A stretch of 64,000 bases of DNA from Candidatus Saccharibacteria bacterium 49-20 (lineage in GTDB: Bacteria; Patescibacteriota; Saccharimonadia; Saccharimonadales; Saccharimonadaceae). The notes beneath the pieces are model-generated. The model ran no database searches and was not told the origin of the DNA. It worked only from the letters and a program-made list of their open reading frames with translations. The stretch is from contig MKSN01000001.1 in NCBI GenBank assembly GCA_001897295.1, positions 186,001 to 250,000 of the forward strand. The letters run 5' to 3'. Positions 18,750 to 26,362 of this stretch are shown one piece after another (position 1 is the stretch's first letter; each line of letters opens with the position of its first letter). The translations under genes were made by a program, and so were the position numbers.

Positions 18750-18840
18750 GAAGAAGCCCGCCGAGAGGCCTTTTTAAGACTTCTTCAAGGCGGGCGATTT
18801 GTGGCGGGTGCCGTTTGGCGCAATATTGCGCCGTGGGGCA
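18750..18840. repeat. Interleaved inverted repeats and a 16-bp palindrome
   Basis: GAAGAAG (18750-18756) pairs with CTTCTTC (18780-18786), and GCCCGCC (18756-18762) pairs with GGCGGGC (18789-18795), so the two stems are interleaved and exclude each other or form a pseudoknot. Further on, GGCGCAATATTGCGCC (18817-18832) is a perfect palindrome, flanked by TGCC and GGCA that extend it across a 4-nt symmetric internal loop. In minus-strand direction all of this lies just downstream of the 70-aa gene and may be its 3' untranslated region and terminator. Confidence 0.6.
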
Positions 18841-18873
18841 TCTTGCCTACTTTGCTGTGTGGACCCCAAGGCA

Positions 18874-19086
18874 TTAACCCGGCAGGACTCCGGCCGCACT
18901 CAGCACTGCAAGTACGCCGCTCGCCAGCACCGACAGAAAAGCCGGAAGGACGAGGGCGCAGGCGAGTCCTAGGGGGATCTTCGAATCGAAGATGTTCAGC
19001 GGCGTGATTGCCGTGATGTTGGGCTCCTCCTGGCTCACCTGTTGAGCTACTGCGATGTTGCGCGGTGCAACGAGGGTGCTATCCAT
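18874..19086 (-). CDS. Small single-span membrane protein, unknown
   Basis: 70 residues. A hydrophilic N-terminal part (1-35) is followed by a strongly hydrophobic stretch of about 30 residues to the C-terminus (LGLACALVLPAFLSVLASGV then LAVLSAAGV). On the minus strand a GGAG site stands 5 nt before the ATG, and an extended -10 TGCTATAAT (19113-19121 on the plus strand) lies 26 nt upstream, so expression is well supported. It stands in reverse between khpA and trmD, where rimM is often found. The G+C content looks higher than in the flanking genes. No family is recognised; it could be a toxin-like, holin-like or surface peptide. Confidence 0.65.
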   Translation of the reverse strand: MDSTLVAPRNIAVAQQVSQEEPNITAITPLNIFDSKIPLGLACALVLPAFLSVLASGVLAVLSAAGVLPG

Positions 19087-19161
19087 AATTTCTCCAATCG
19101 ACGGATGTTAATATTATAGCATATATTTACAAAAATATCAATATCTAGTACACTAGTACAG

Positions 19162-19818
19162 ATGAAGAAAATCCAAGTTGTGACGCTGTTTCCTGAAATG
19201 TTTGAGGGCGTCCTGAATAGCTCAATGATGTGGAAGGCCCAAAAAGAGGGTGCTGTTGAGTTTGGATTGATTAACCTACGCGGCTACGGCATTGGTCCGC
19301 GCAAGCAAGTCGACGACACGCCATATGGTGGCGGTGATGGCATGCTTTTGAAGCCAGAGCCATTGTTTGCAGCGGTTGAAGCCGCGAAGGCGAACGACCC
19401 AACCGCGAAAGTGCTCCTTATGACCCCACGAGGGCAGCGCTGGAAGCAGGCAACTGCCCAAAGCTACGCGGACGCAGATCACGGCTACATTTTTATCTGT
19501 GGGCGCTATGAGGGCTACGACGAACGAATCGTGAGCCTTGTTGACGAGCAGGTGAGTGTGGGCGACTATGTGCTGACTGGTGGTGAGCTTCCTGCGATGA
19601 CAATTATCGATAGCATTGTTCGTCTGATTCCTGGTGTGCTTGGCGGTGAGTCGAGTGCTGAAATCGAAAGCTTTTCTGACGGTGAAACCCTCGAGTTCCC
19701 GCAGTACACAAAACCAGCTGAATTCCGCGACATGAAAGTGCCTGACGTACTTATTAGCGGCAACCATGCGCTTATTGCGAAGTGGCGCCAGGATAACTCA
19801 TTTAAAGCCGATTTGTAG
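19162..19818 (+). CDS. trmD: tRNA (guanine-37-N1)-methyltransferase
   Basis: 218 residues. TrmD motifs are all present: VVTLFPEMFEGV at the start, YGGGDGMLLKPEPLF, ICGRYEGYDERI and VGDYVLTGGELPAM. It belongs to the SPOUT fold with a deep trefoil knot that binds SAM, and methylates G37 of tRNAs to prevent frameshifting. TACACT ends 7 nt before the ATG, so this gene has its own leaderless promoter. rplS, its usual neighbour, is about 44 kb away at the end of the window. Confidence 0.97.
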   Translation: MKKIQVVTLFPEMFEGVLNSSMMWKAQKEGAVEFGLINLRGYGIGPRKQVDDTPYGGGDGMLLKPEPLFAAVEAAKANDPTAKVLLMTPRGQRWKQATAQSYADADHGYIFICGRYEGYDERIVSLVDEQVSVGDYVLTGGELPAMTIIDSIVRLIPGVLGGESSAEIESFSDGETLEFPQYTKPAEFRDMKVPDVLISGNHALIAKWRQDNSFKADL

Positions 19819-19868
19819 TCGGCTTTTTAAAACCACGAAAAAACCCGCCGAAGCGGGTAATCTCGTGT
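19803..19868 (+). terminator. Terminator of trmD and a second nested hairpin
   Basis: AAAGCCGA, loop, TCGGCTTTTT overlaps the trmD stop codon. It is followed by a nested hairpin in which CACGA (19835) pairs with TCGTG and encloses ACCCGC/GCGGGT. The remaining sequence to 20055 is A/T-rich with no gene seen. Confidence 0.8.
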
Positions 19869-20068
19869 TGTGGTGGATATCGTATAGCGTTAGCTACAAC
19901 AAGTAAAAAAATCTTTTTTGGAATTTTTTTGGAGTTTGTTTGTTTTTGTAACTTTCGCTTGTTCATTACTGTACTGAAACGGGAATAAAAGCGCAAGCAT
20001 TTTTTACAAAATTGTTAAAAATGACAACAGTTTGCAAAAAGCATAAGCACGGACGTATACTACGAGGC

Positions 20069-20548
20069 ATGAGTATTCTTGTAAAAGCGACTCCCGCACC
20101 CGCTGCGCGCACTAAGGAAACCCGTCAAATGTCGTATTTATACGCAGGGCTTTTGGTCGTTTTGGCGGTCACACAATTGTTTACTTTCGATGAATTTATC
20201 GAGCTCGTACCAGCCTTTAACCTTCCATTCGGACGGGGATTCACCTATGCGCTCGCGCCGTTGATTGTGGCCACTGAAGTATTCGCAATTCCATTCTTGC
20301 TTCGCATGAAACTAAGCGTGGCATTCCGCTGGCTCAGCATGCTGTGTGGCTGGTTTGTTGCTGCTATCTGGACGTTTATCAGCCTTTGGATTGTGCTGAC
20401 AAACCCCGCGATCGAGACTGTTGGTTACTTTGGAACACTCGTGACGTTGGTGCCTGGCTGGTGGGCGGTATGTGTGGGCTTCGCACTCTGTATTCTTACC
20501 ACTTGGACGAGCTGGGGCTTGTGGCCGGGTGCGCGAACTAAGAAATAG
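20069..20548 (+). CDS. Four-helix membrane protein, DoxX/MauE-like
   Basis: 159 residues with four hydrophobic segments after a short basic start (MSILVKATPAPAARTKETRQ). The arrangement and the FTFDEFIELV segment after the first helix resemble DoxX/MauE-type four-helix proteins linked to redox or quinone chemistry, but the resemblance is weak. The ATG at 20069 is chosen because TATACT ends 7 nt upstream; an earlier in-frame start would lie upstream of that promoter. Confidence 0.6.
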   Translation: MSILVKATPAPAARTKETRQMSYLYAGLLVVLAVTQLFTFDEFIELVPAFNLPFGRGFTYALAPLIVATEVFAIPFLLRMKLSVAFRWLSMLCGWFVAAIWTFISLWIVLTNPAIETVGYFGTLVTLVPGWWAVCVGFALCILTTWTSWGLWPGARTKK

Positions 20549-20601
20549 TTGAGAAATACCTTCAGCAGGGGTATGATAAAGCTACTAACAGGAGGTTTGC
20601 G

Positions 20602-21138
20602 ATGGAACTTTTAGTAAAACTTGAGCGTACCATTTTAGGATGGTTGAAGGATGTGCCGCACTTGCCAATTGGCGCTCGAAAATGGTTGGGCGAAAATGTG
20701 TGGTGGATTGTCGTTATTGGCGCGGTTCTTACGGGTCTCTCGGCGCTTGTGCTTCTCAGTGCACTATTTACCAATCTTTCAACACTTGGTAGCCCAATCA
20801 TTTCATACTACGCCTCTGCAACTTTTGTAGGCTGGCTCGTGGTGACAACCGCAGTGTCACTTGCGTTTGCGGTTCTCGAAGCACTGCTCATGGCGTTCGC
20901 CGTGACGCCACTTAAAGAGAGGCAAAAGAAGGGCTGGGTGCTCTTGTTTGTGGTCTGGCTCCTTGGTATCGTCTCTGTCGTCGTAAGTGCAATCCTTACG
21001 CTTAACCCCCTAAGCTTCCTTGGAAACATTATCTTCGGTGCCGTATGGGTCGCAATCAGTGGCTACTTCCTCTTCGAAGTTCACGGACAATTTGCCCATG
21101 TTGAGCGCTCAAAAGGCGTAAAAGGCAAGAAAGCCTAA
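20602..21138 (+). CDS. Membrane protein of unknown function
   Basis: 178 residues with four hydrophobic segments, an N-terminal amphipathic stretch (MELLVKLERTILGWLKDVPH) and a charged C-terminal tail. An AGGAGG site lies before the ATG and a TATGAT box about 25 nt upstream. No catalytic motif is evident. It stands between another membrane protein gene and tRNA-Gln. Confidence 0.7.
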   Translation: MELLVKLERTILGWLKDVPHLPIGARKWLGENVWWIVVIGAVLTGLSALVLLSALFTNLSTLGSPIISYYASATFVGWLVVTTAVSLAFAVLEALLMAFAVTPLKERQKKGWVLLFVVWLLGIVSVVVSAILTLNPLSFLGNIIFGAVWVAISGYFLFEVHGQFAHVERSKGVKGKKA

Positions 21139-21153
21139 CTGGCCGTATAAGGC

Positions 21154-21182
21154 TTGAGCATTGACCCCTATTACTGTATAAT
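21154..21182 (+). promoter_or_regulatory. Promoter of tRNA-Gln
   Basis: TTGAGC (21154-21159), 17 nt, TATAAT (21177-21182). The tRNA begins 15 nt further on. Confidence 0.8.
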
Positions 21183-21197
21183 ATGTCGGTACGCTAA

Positions 21198-21272
21198 TAG
21201 GGTGTCGCCAAGTGGTAAGGCACCAGGTTTTGGTCCTGGCATTCGGGGGTTCGAATCCCTCCACCCTAGCCA
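21198..21272 (+). tRNA. tRNA-Gln (anticodon TTG)
   Basis: The acceptor arms TAGGGTG and CACCCTA pair, starting with the U1-A72 pair typical of bacterial tRNA-Gln. The anticodon loop TTTTGGT holds TTG, the discriminator is G, and CCA is encoded. The GatCAB genes at 51.8-55.4 kb suggest it is charged with glutamate and then amidated. Confidence 0.95.
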
Positions 21273-21281
21273 CGAAATTAT

Positions 21282-21310
21282 AAAATACTCCTGAAAGGGA
21301 GTATTTTTTG
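21282..21310 (+). terminator. Terminator after tRNA-Gln
   Basis: AAAATACTCC, loop, GGGAGTATTTTTT. It lies 9 nt after the CCA end. Confidence 0.88.
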
Positions 21311-21323
21311 TTAGGATAATTCT

Positions 21324-21836
21324 ATGGAAAGTGCTAATGTCTGGATTTTAATCGTTATCGTTCTGGCGCTTGCTGTTGTGTGGTTAAAAATCACAAGTGG
21401 CTCCGAAAGACGAAAAGTATTTAAAGATAACACCTATCAATACACTGCGAAAGAATCGCTCATGTCACGCACGGAGCAGGAATTTTTTATAAAACTTGAT
21501 AGGGCTGTAGGCGAGCGATATTTTGTTTTTCCTCAGGTGCACCTATCTGCACTCTTGGATCACAGAATTAAGGGGCAGGAGTGGCGATACGCGTTCCGAC
21601 ACATTAGCGGAAAGTCTGTTGACTACGTCTTATGTGATAAGCTCACCCTTAAGCCCACTTACGCAATTGAGTTGGATGATTTTACGCATGAAAGAAATGA
21701 CCGAATCAAGCGCGATGCGGAGGTTGAAAGGATTTTTCTCAGTGCTCGCTTGCCCTTGGTTCGATTTGCTGATAAGAATGTGACGGAGGTACAAATCATT
21801 CAAACACTGGCAGAAGTCCGAAAGACATTAGCTTAA
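21324..21836 (+). CDS. DUF2726 protein with N-terminal membrane anchor
   Basis: 170 residues. One membrane helix (about 6-24) precedes a domain starting at LMSRTEQEFFIKLDRAV and continuing FPQVHLSALL, VDYVLCDK, AIELDDFTHER and LVRFA. This is the DUF2726 pattern, a fold related to PD-(D/E)xK nucleases; the D-x(n)-E-L-D spacing of VDYV...AIELDD fits the active site. The substrate is unknown. The membrane anchor places the domain on the inner face. Confidence 0.8.
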   Translation: MESANVWILIVIVLALAVVWLKITSGSERRKVFKDNTYQYTAKESLMSRTEQEFFIKLDRAVGERYFVFPQVHLSALLDHRIKGQEWRYAFRHISGKSVDYVLCDKLTLKPTYAIELDDFTHERNDRIKRDAEVERIFLSARLPLVRFADKNVTEVQIIQTLAEVRKTLA

Positions 21837-21910
21837 TTCGATAGAATCTTTGATCCTCGGATTGTGTTTATGATTCAATCACACGTTCCTATCTGTTACA
21901 ATGTTCCTTC

Positions 21911-22507
21911 ATGAGAACAACCGAAATTATTGGCCTTGCAGGAACTAACGGTTCCGGTAAGGATACGCTTGGCGATTTGCGCCACGAGCTTCAGGGTTCG
22001 CGTAAGGTGAGTCTTAGCGATATTTTACGCACTGAAGCAACTCGCCGCGATCAAACCCACGAACGAGAGAATCTCCGTGCAATTAGTACTGAGTGGGGAC
22101 GTCAAATGGGCGCAGGTGCCTTATCACTTATGACACTCCGCGAGCACTGGGAGACAAACGGTATCGAATACGGACTTTCTATTGTAAGTGTTCGCCGTCC
22201 GGATGAGGCGCGTGCAATTCAGGAACAAGGCGGCACCGTGATTTGGATTGATGCGCCGCGCGAAGTACGATACCAGCGTGTTCAGGCTGGGGCGCGTGAT
22301 CGCATTGACGACCAAGTGACATACGAGCAATTTTTAGCTCAAGAATATATAGAGATGTACCCAGAGACCGACGACCCGTTTGCGGTTAATATGGCCGGTG
22401 TGCGTGATATTTCTGACATACACCTTGTGAATAATTTTGGTTCAAAAGACGAATATGAAGACTTCCTCGTAAAGAACTTCAAACTCCCTGAGCTTAGGCG
22501 CAAATAG
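21911..22507 (+). CDS. P-loop kinase-like protein (dephospho-CoA kinase or nucleotide kinase type)
   Basis: 198 residues. Walker A GTNGSGKDT is at residues 12-20, then DILRTEATRR, a VSVRRPDEARAI segment and VIWIDAPREVRYQRV, which is the lid-side motif of dephospho-CoA kinases and deoxynucleotide kinases. The order fits a small-molecule kinase rather than an AAA+ ATPase. The exact substrate is not clear. TACAAT ends 8 nt before the ATG. It is followed by Nudix and HIT genes, suggesting a nucleotide-metabolism group. Confidence 0.72.
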   Translation: MRTTEIIGLAGTNGSGKDTLGDLRHELQGSRKVSLSDILRTEATRRDQTHERENLRAISTEWGRQMGAGALSLMTLREHWETNGIEYGLSIVSVRRPDEARAIQEQGGTVIWIDAPREVRYQRVQAGARDRIDDQVTYEQFLAQEYIEMYPETDDPFAVNMAGVRDISDIHLVNNFGSKDEYEDFLVKNFKLPELRRK

Positions 22508-22534
22508 AATAAATAACTATGCTATAGTCGATTC

Positions 22535-22966
22535 ATGAACGTGAGCCTTGAATCAGTCGCAAAAACCCTTCTTATTAACGAGAAAAACGAAGTCCTCGTG
22601 CTGACGATTGGCGAATATAAAGCGCACCCGGAAAAATCATTTACCCCCGACCTGCCGGGTGGTCGTGTTGATCCTGGCGAGACATCACTTGTTGCTGCTC
22701 GACGTGAAATGAATGAAGAGGCTGGGATTGAACTTGCCGAGGGCCAATTTACCCTGGCATACACGAAGACGGAATTCTATCCTAAAGAGCATAAGTCTGT
22801 AAGCAAGTTTTTATATATTGCACGAATCGATACAACTCCCGAAGTGACAGTGAGCTGGGAGCATGCATCGTATGAATGGATGCCAGTCGAGAATCTGAAA
22901 AGTCTTCAGCTCAGGTCTTTTTATAGGGAAGCGGTAGACTATTGCTTTGAGACGGGTCTTGTTTAA
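22535..22966 (+). CDS. Nudix hydrolase
   Basis: 143 residues with the complete Nudix box GGRVDPGETSLVAARREMNEEAGI near residues 45-68. The preceding LVLTIGEYKAHPEKSFTPDLPGG segment is of the ADP-sugar/NDP type. TATAGT ends 6 nt before the ATG (leaderless). Its stop codon overlaps the ATG of the HIT-family gene, so the two are coupled. Confidence 0.88.
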   Translation: MNVSLESVAKTLLINEKNEVLVLTIGEYKAHPEKSFTPDLPGGRVDPGETSLVAARREMNEEAGIELAEGQFTLAYTKTEFYPKEHKSVSKFLYIARIDTTPEVTVSWEHASYEWMPVENLKSLQLRSFYREAVDYCFETGLV

Positions 22967-23400
22967 TGGGTCGTAACCTTCAAGAAAACCCATTCTATGG
23001 TGTATTGAAAGAATATGAACACTGGGTGGTGTTGTTTCGTGAGAAGCAGGTCACGATCGGTAGTGTGATTATTATGTCCAAGGAGCTCGAAAAACAGAGT
23101 CTTGGCGCGGTAAGCGCTGAAGCTTGGGCGGAGTTTCCGATTGTTTCGGCAGACGTTGAGCGGTGGCTCACGAATGCATTTGGGGCGGAGAAATTTAATT
23201 ACCTCGCACTAATGATGTATGACCCGGAAGTGCACTTCCATGTCATTCCGCGCTATTCAAAGTCGGTTGTATTTGAGGAACAAGAATTTATCGATCCAGA
23301 CTGGCCAGAGGCCACGAAGCGCATAGGCCTTCAGCTTGATAAGACAATGCTTAGCGCTATCGAGCAGCGATTGCGAGAAGAAGTGAGTAAAGATGCCTAA
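22966..23400 (+). CDS. HIT-family protein with an altered histidine triad
   Basis: 144 residues. The motif EVHFHVIPRY aligns with the HIT consensus H-x-H-x-H-x-x-P-R, with the first histidine replaced by glutamate and the central, nucleophilic histidine kept. The upstream WVVLFREKQVTIGSVIIMSK segment is typical of the fold. HIT proteins hydrolyse or transfer nucleotides. It is translationally coupled to the preceding Nudix gene. Confidence 0.78.
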   Translation: MGRNLQENPFYGVLKEYEHWVVLFREKQVTIGSVIIMSKELEKQSLGAVSAEAWAEFPIVSADVERWLTNAFGAEKFNYLALMMYDPEVHFHVIPRYSKSVVFEEQEFIDPDWPEATKRIGLQLDKTMLSAIEQRLREEVSKDA

Positions 23401-23617
23401 GCAAAAAGAATCTCGTAGCTGGGCGACGACGCTTATCGCAGGCCTTGTGTGTCTTGCTGCGATTGGTATCGGCATTGCTATGGTCGCGACGCCCGACTAT
23501 GGGTGGGTAGCTTCGTTGGCATTTTTCTTCTTTGCGATTATTGCGGGAATTATTTCTATTCAAGGCAAGCGCCAAACCCTTCGCGAGCTGATTCACTCGG
23601 CGATGTTCTTGCCGTAG
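23393..23617 (+). CDS. Small two-span membrane protein, unknown
   Basis: 74 residues: a basic start (MPKQKESRSW), two hydrophobic helices (about 12-32 and 38-58) with a short loop, and a C-terminal amphipathic tail. It overlaps the HIT-family gene by 8 bp and so belongs to the same transcript. No family is recognised. Confidence 0.65.
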   Translation: MPKQKESRSWATTLIAGLVCLAAIGIGIAMVATPDYGWVASLAFFFFAIIAGIISIQGKRQTLRELIHSAMFLP

Positions 23618-23681
23618 CCGTGCGAAAAACCCAAGAAACAACGAAAAAAGCTTTTACCCTCGGGTGCATAGATAGTTTTGG

Positions 23682-23721
23682 AGAGGTCATGAAGCTTTGT
23701 TAAAATAGCTTTATGACCTCT
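23682..23721. repeat. Near-perfect inverted repeat around the -10 box and start codon of the next gene
   Basis: AGAGGTCATGAAGCT (23682-23696) and AGCTTTATGACCTCT (23707-23721) pair over 14 of 15 positions with a 10-nt spacer. The spacer holds TAAAAT (23701-23706), the -10 box, and the right arm includes the ATG at 23713. It could be an operator at the promoter or, on read-through RNA, a hairpin hiding the start codon. Confidence 0.7.
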
Positions 23722-24204
23722 TCGTTGACTCCAAATACAGACACTATTTCACCAAAGCCAGTTATCGTCGTTGCTCTTTTGTGGGTCGCCCTTGTTGTGG
23801 CGGTCCATTTCTTTATGCTGCAAGTCATCTACCCAAACGCCGGTGGGTGGGTTGATATTTACATTCCTGCGAAGTCTGGTGGGCGCGGCTACTTTACCGA
23901 TGCAGGTGAATTTCAAACAATAAGCTACATTGCGATTGGGGTCGCTGTTGCGTTGGCTGCGGCCACCTTGTTTGCGGTATCAAGAGGGAAGCGCCTGCAA
24001 ATCGAAGTGATGCTGGCGAGCTTTTTCCTCACTGCCGCGGGGCTATACGGGGCGACGATTTTAGGCAACGGCTTCCATGAGTGGCTTGGGGGCGCGTGGT
24101 CTGCAGCTGGCATTGCTATGCCACTTTTAATCGCACTCGCCGGACAGATTTATTTGTTTAAAACAATGAAATCCGTACTAACCACTGGAGTGCGAAAAGG
24201 CTAG
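23713..24204 (+). CDS. Four-span membrane protein, unknown
   Basis: 163 residues with four hydrophobic segments and an extracytoplasmic loop containing YIPAKSGGRGYFTDAGEF. TAAAAT ends 6 nt before the ATG, so the gene is probably leaderless. It is followed after one base by the alpha/beta hydrolase gene. No enzyme motif is seen. Confidence 0.7.
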   Translation: MTSSLTPNTDTISPKPVIVVALLWVALVVAVHFFMLQVIYPNAGGWVDIYIPAKSGGRGYFTDAGEFQTISYIAIGVAVALAAATLFAVSRGKRLQIEVMLASFFLTAAGLYGATILGNGFHEWLGGAWSAAGIAMPLLIALAGQIYLFKTMKSVLTTGVRKG

Positions 24205-24205
24205 T

Positions 24206-25039
24206 ATGGTTAATCTGCGACGAGCCGCCTCGGATTTCGTCCACCATTACTTGCGTGTGCCGTATACGCTGCACACCAAGCAGTATCAAAATCCAAAAAA
24301 GCCACGGGCGACCTTTGTATTTGTACATGGCATCGGCAACACGCTGCACTCGTGGGATGAGGTGATTGCCCTGATGCCCAAAGACGTGCGCATTATCGCC
24401 GTCGACCTACTAGGGTTTGGAAAATCACCAAAGCCGACATGGGCAATGTACGATGCCAAAACGCAGGCCAGGTCACTTGGCATTACGCTCCTTGGGCGAC
24501 GGATTGCACAGCAGCCTATTATCGTAGGACACTCATTGGGTGCGCTGGTTTCGGTTGACGTAGCAAAGCGCTACTCGCTACTGCCGAGCCGCCTGGTGCT
24601 TTGTAGCCCACCCTTTTATAGCCCGGAAGTGGCGGGTAAGGGTTTGAAGTCGAGCGATGACATGCTGCGCGAGATTTATCGGGTTGCGCGTAAATACCCA
24701 AACAGGCTTGAAAAATACGCGCCACTCGCCGTAAAGCTGGGCCTTGCGAACAAGACGCTGAGTATTACCCAGGACAACGTGCCATCGTATTTAGCTGCAC
24801 TAGAAGCGAGTATTATCAACCAGACTTCGCTTGAAGACGTAGCGCGACTTAAGATTCCAATAGATATTTTTTACGGTGCGTTTGACCCAGTTGTAATTAA
24901 GAAGCATATTACGAAGCTTGCGAAAGAAAACGACAATATAACCGCGACACGCTTGATGGCTGGGCACGAGATTGTGGGCGGGTACGTGAAGAGTTTGGCG
25001 AAGTATTTGGGCGAGGCGGCGGATCTCAAGGAGAGGTAG
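24206..25039 (+). CDS. Alpha/beta hydrolase
   Basis: 277 residues. Segments in order: FVFVHGIGNTLHSWD (oxyanion hole), VDLLGFGKSPKP, the nucleophile elbow GHSLGA near residue 113, IDIFYGAFDPVV (acid) and AGHEIVGG (histidine). This is a complete serine hydrolase of the esterase/lipase type with a cap region around residues 140-190. The substrate is unknown. It ends 14 bp into the convergent histidine kinase gene. Confidence 0.87.
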   Translation: MVNLRRAASDFVHHYLRVPYTLHTKQYQNPKKPRATFVFVHGIGNTLHSWDEVIALMPKDVRIIAVDLLGFGKSPKPTWAMYDAKTQARSLGITLLGRRIAQQPIIVGHSLGALVSVDVAKRYSLLPSRLVLCSPPFYSPEVAGKGLKSSDDMLREIYRVARKYPNRLEKYAPLAVKLGLANKTLSITQDNVPSYLAALEASIINQTSLEDVARLKIPIDIFYGAFDPVVIKKHITKLAKENDNITATRLMAGHEIVGGYVKSLAKYLGEAADLKER

Positions 25040-26360
25040 TCGCCTTAATGGTGATTTGAAAAGTTGCGCCGCTGGCTGTAGGGATATATGTAAGCGTTCC
25101 TTTGAAGTGAGACTCGATTAAGTGCTTTGCGATATAGAGCCCAACACCTAGACCTGTCGGCTTCGTGCTTTCAAGCGGCTGGAATAGCTTATCTTGAGCG
25201 GATCCACTAATGCCGGGGCCGTTATCTGTAACGGTGACGAGAATTGATTTAGCTACTTTAGAGATAGAAATTTTAATTTCAGGGTTTGTCTCGAGTCCGC
25301 ATGCTTCGAATGAGTTGTTGAGTAATACGGTGACGCATTGCGCAAGATTGAGTGGTTCGCCCCTTGTCTGTAACTTAGTTCGTGCGCTAGGAAAATCTTT
25401 CGCAATCACGATTCCTTTTTGCTCAAATTTATGGCTAAGATCGTTCAATACCTCTTCTACAACTTGGGCTACATTGAAAGAACTGACGTGATCGACGGGG
25501 GAGTTGAGTTGACGCCTTGCTCTACGAACCATTCTATTGATATATTCCATACCCTCTTCAGCATTTGCTATTGCCTGGGAGTGCTTATGCTGTGTTTTGA
25601 GGTCATGAATATCGAGGTTGAGTACACTGAGGTGATTGGATAATTCGTGTAATGTTGCGGCGGTCGACTGGCCAATCACTGCAAATCGATAGAGTTGTTG
25701 AATTTGCTGGAGCTGAGTTTGGCGTAACTTCGAAGACTCTTCGCTGAGCTCGGACGCGAGCGTGTTACGCTGCTTCAGTAGACGCTGCTCTGCAAGTGTT
25801 GCTCTGGTGAGAAGCTTGCGATACTGAGAAGCGGTCATCCACGAGATCAGTGCGAATATTGAGAAGATCGTAGAATATGCCACTACGTCCAATAAACTTG
25901 AAGCGACTTCGGGTACATAAATAATCGGTTTGATTAATTGAAGGCTATGAATGATGTAGGTTGCAATAAGGATTGAGATCGTAAGTACTGCGACGGGTAG
26001 TATATAGCGCGGTGTCATGAGGATGCCGGGGAGAAGGATGACGAAGCAGGCGGCGAGTATGCCTGCTGACGAACTTAACCCCCAGAATAAAAAGACGACT
26101 CCAGCGAGAATTTCGTAGAGGATAATCAGGAGCCAGTTGGCGAGCGATGCGTGGCCATTTCTGAGAACATAGTAGATGAAGGTGATATACATTACGACTA
26201 TGCAGGCGATCCAGAACCGAGATCTGAGTGCATGTCCTTGCTGAATGTCGTAGATAGCAAGCAGGGCGGTGAGCGCAACTGCAACGCAGAGTGAGCCAAC
26301 CGCGATATTTCTCGTTACTGCTGCGGGTCCTGAAAGGTTGTGCGGTCTATGCTTTTTCAT
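25026..26360 (-). CDS. Membrane sensor histidine kinase
   Basis: 444 residues. About six hydrophobic segments occupy residues 18-185 without a large periplasmic domain, followed by a coiled-coil linker. A phospho-acceptor region ATLHELSNHLSVLNLDIHDL lies near residue 235-255, and the ATPase domain has TVLLNNSFEACGL (N box), VTDNGPGIS (G1) and GLGVGLYIAKHLIESH (G2). It probably senses a membrane or small-molecule signal. It starts 2 bp after the response regulator stop codon, so the pair is one operon. Confidence 0.92.
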   Translation of the reverse strand: MKKHRPHNLSGPAAVTRNIAVGSLCVAVALTALLAIYDIQQGHALRSRFWIACIVVMYITFIYYVLRNGHASLANWLLIILYEILAGVVFLFWGLSSSAGILAACFVILLPGILMTPRYILPVAVLTISILIATYIIHSLQLIKPIIYVPEVASSLLDVVAYSTIFSIFALISWMTASQYRKLLTRATLAEQRLLKQRNTLASELSEESSKLRQTQLQQIQQLYRFAVIGQSTAATLHELSNHLSVLNLDIHDLKTQHKHSQAIANAEEGMEYINRMVRRARRQLNSPVDHVSSFNVAQVVEEVLNDLSHKFEQKGIVIAKDFPSARTKLQTRGEPLNLAQCVTVLLNNSFEACGLETNPEIKISISKVAKSILVTVTDNGPGISGSAQDKLFQPLESTKPTGLGVGLYIAKHLIESHFKGTLTYIPTASGATFQITIKATTSP

Positions 26361-26362
26361 GG

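Noticed and set aside
18801-19007. 68-aa plus-strand reading frame over the reversed membrane protein gene
   Set aside because: No promoter or ribosome site; Arg/Gly/Pro-rich, typical of an antisense frame, whereas the minus-strand gene has both signals.
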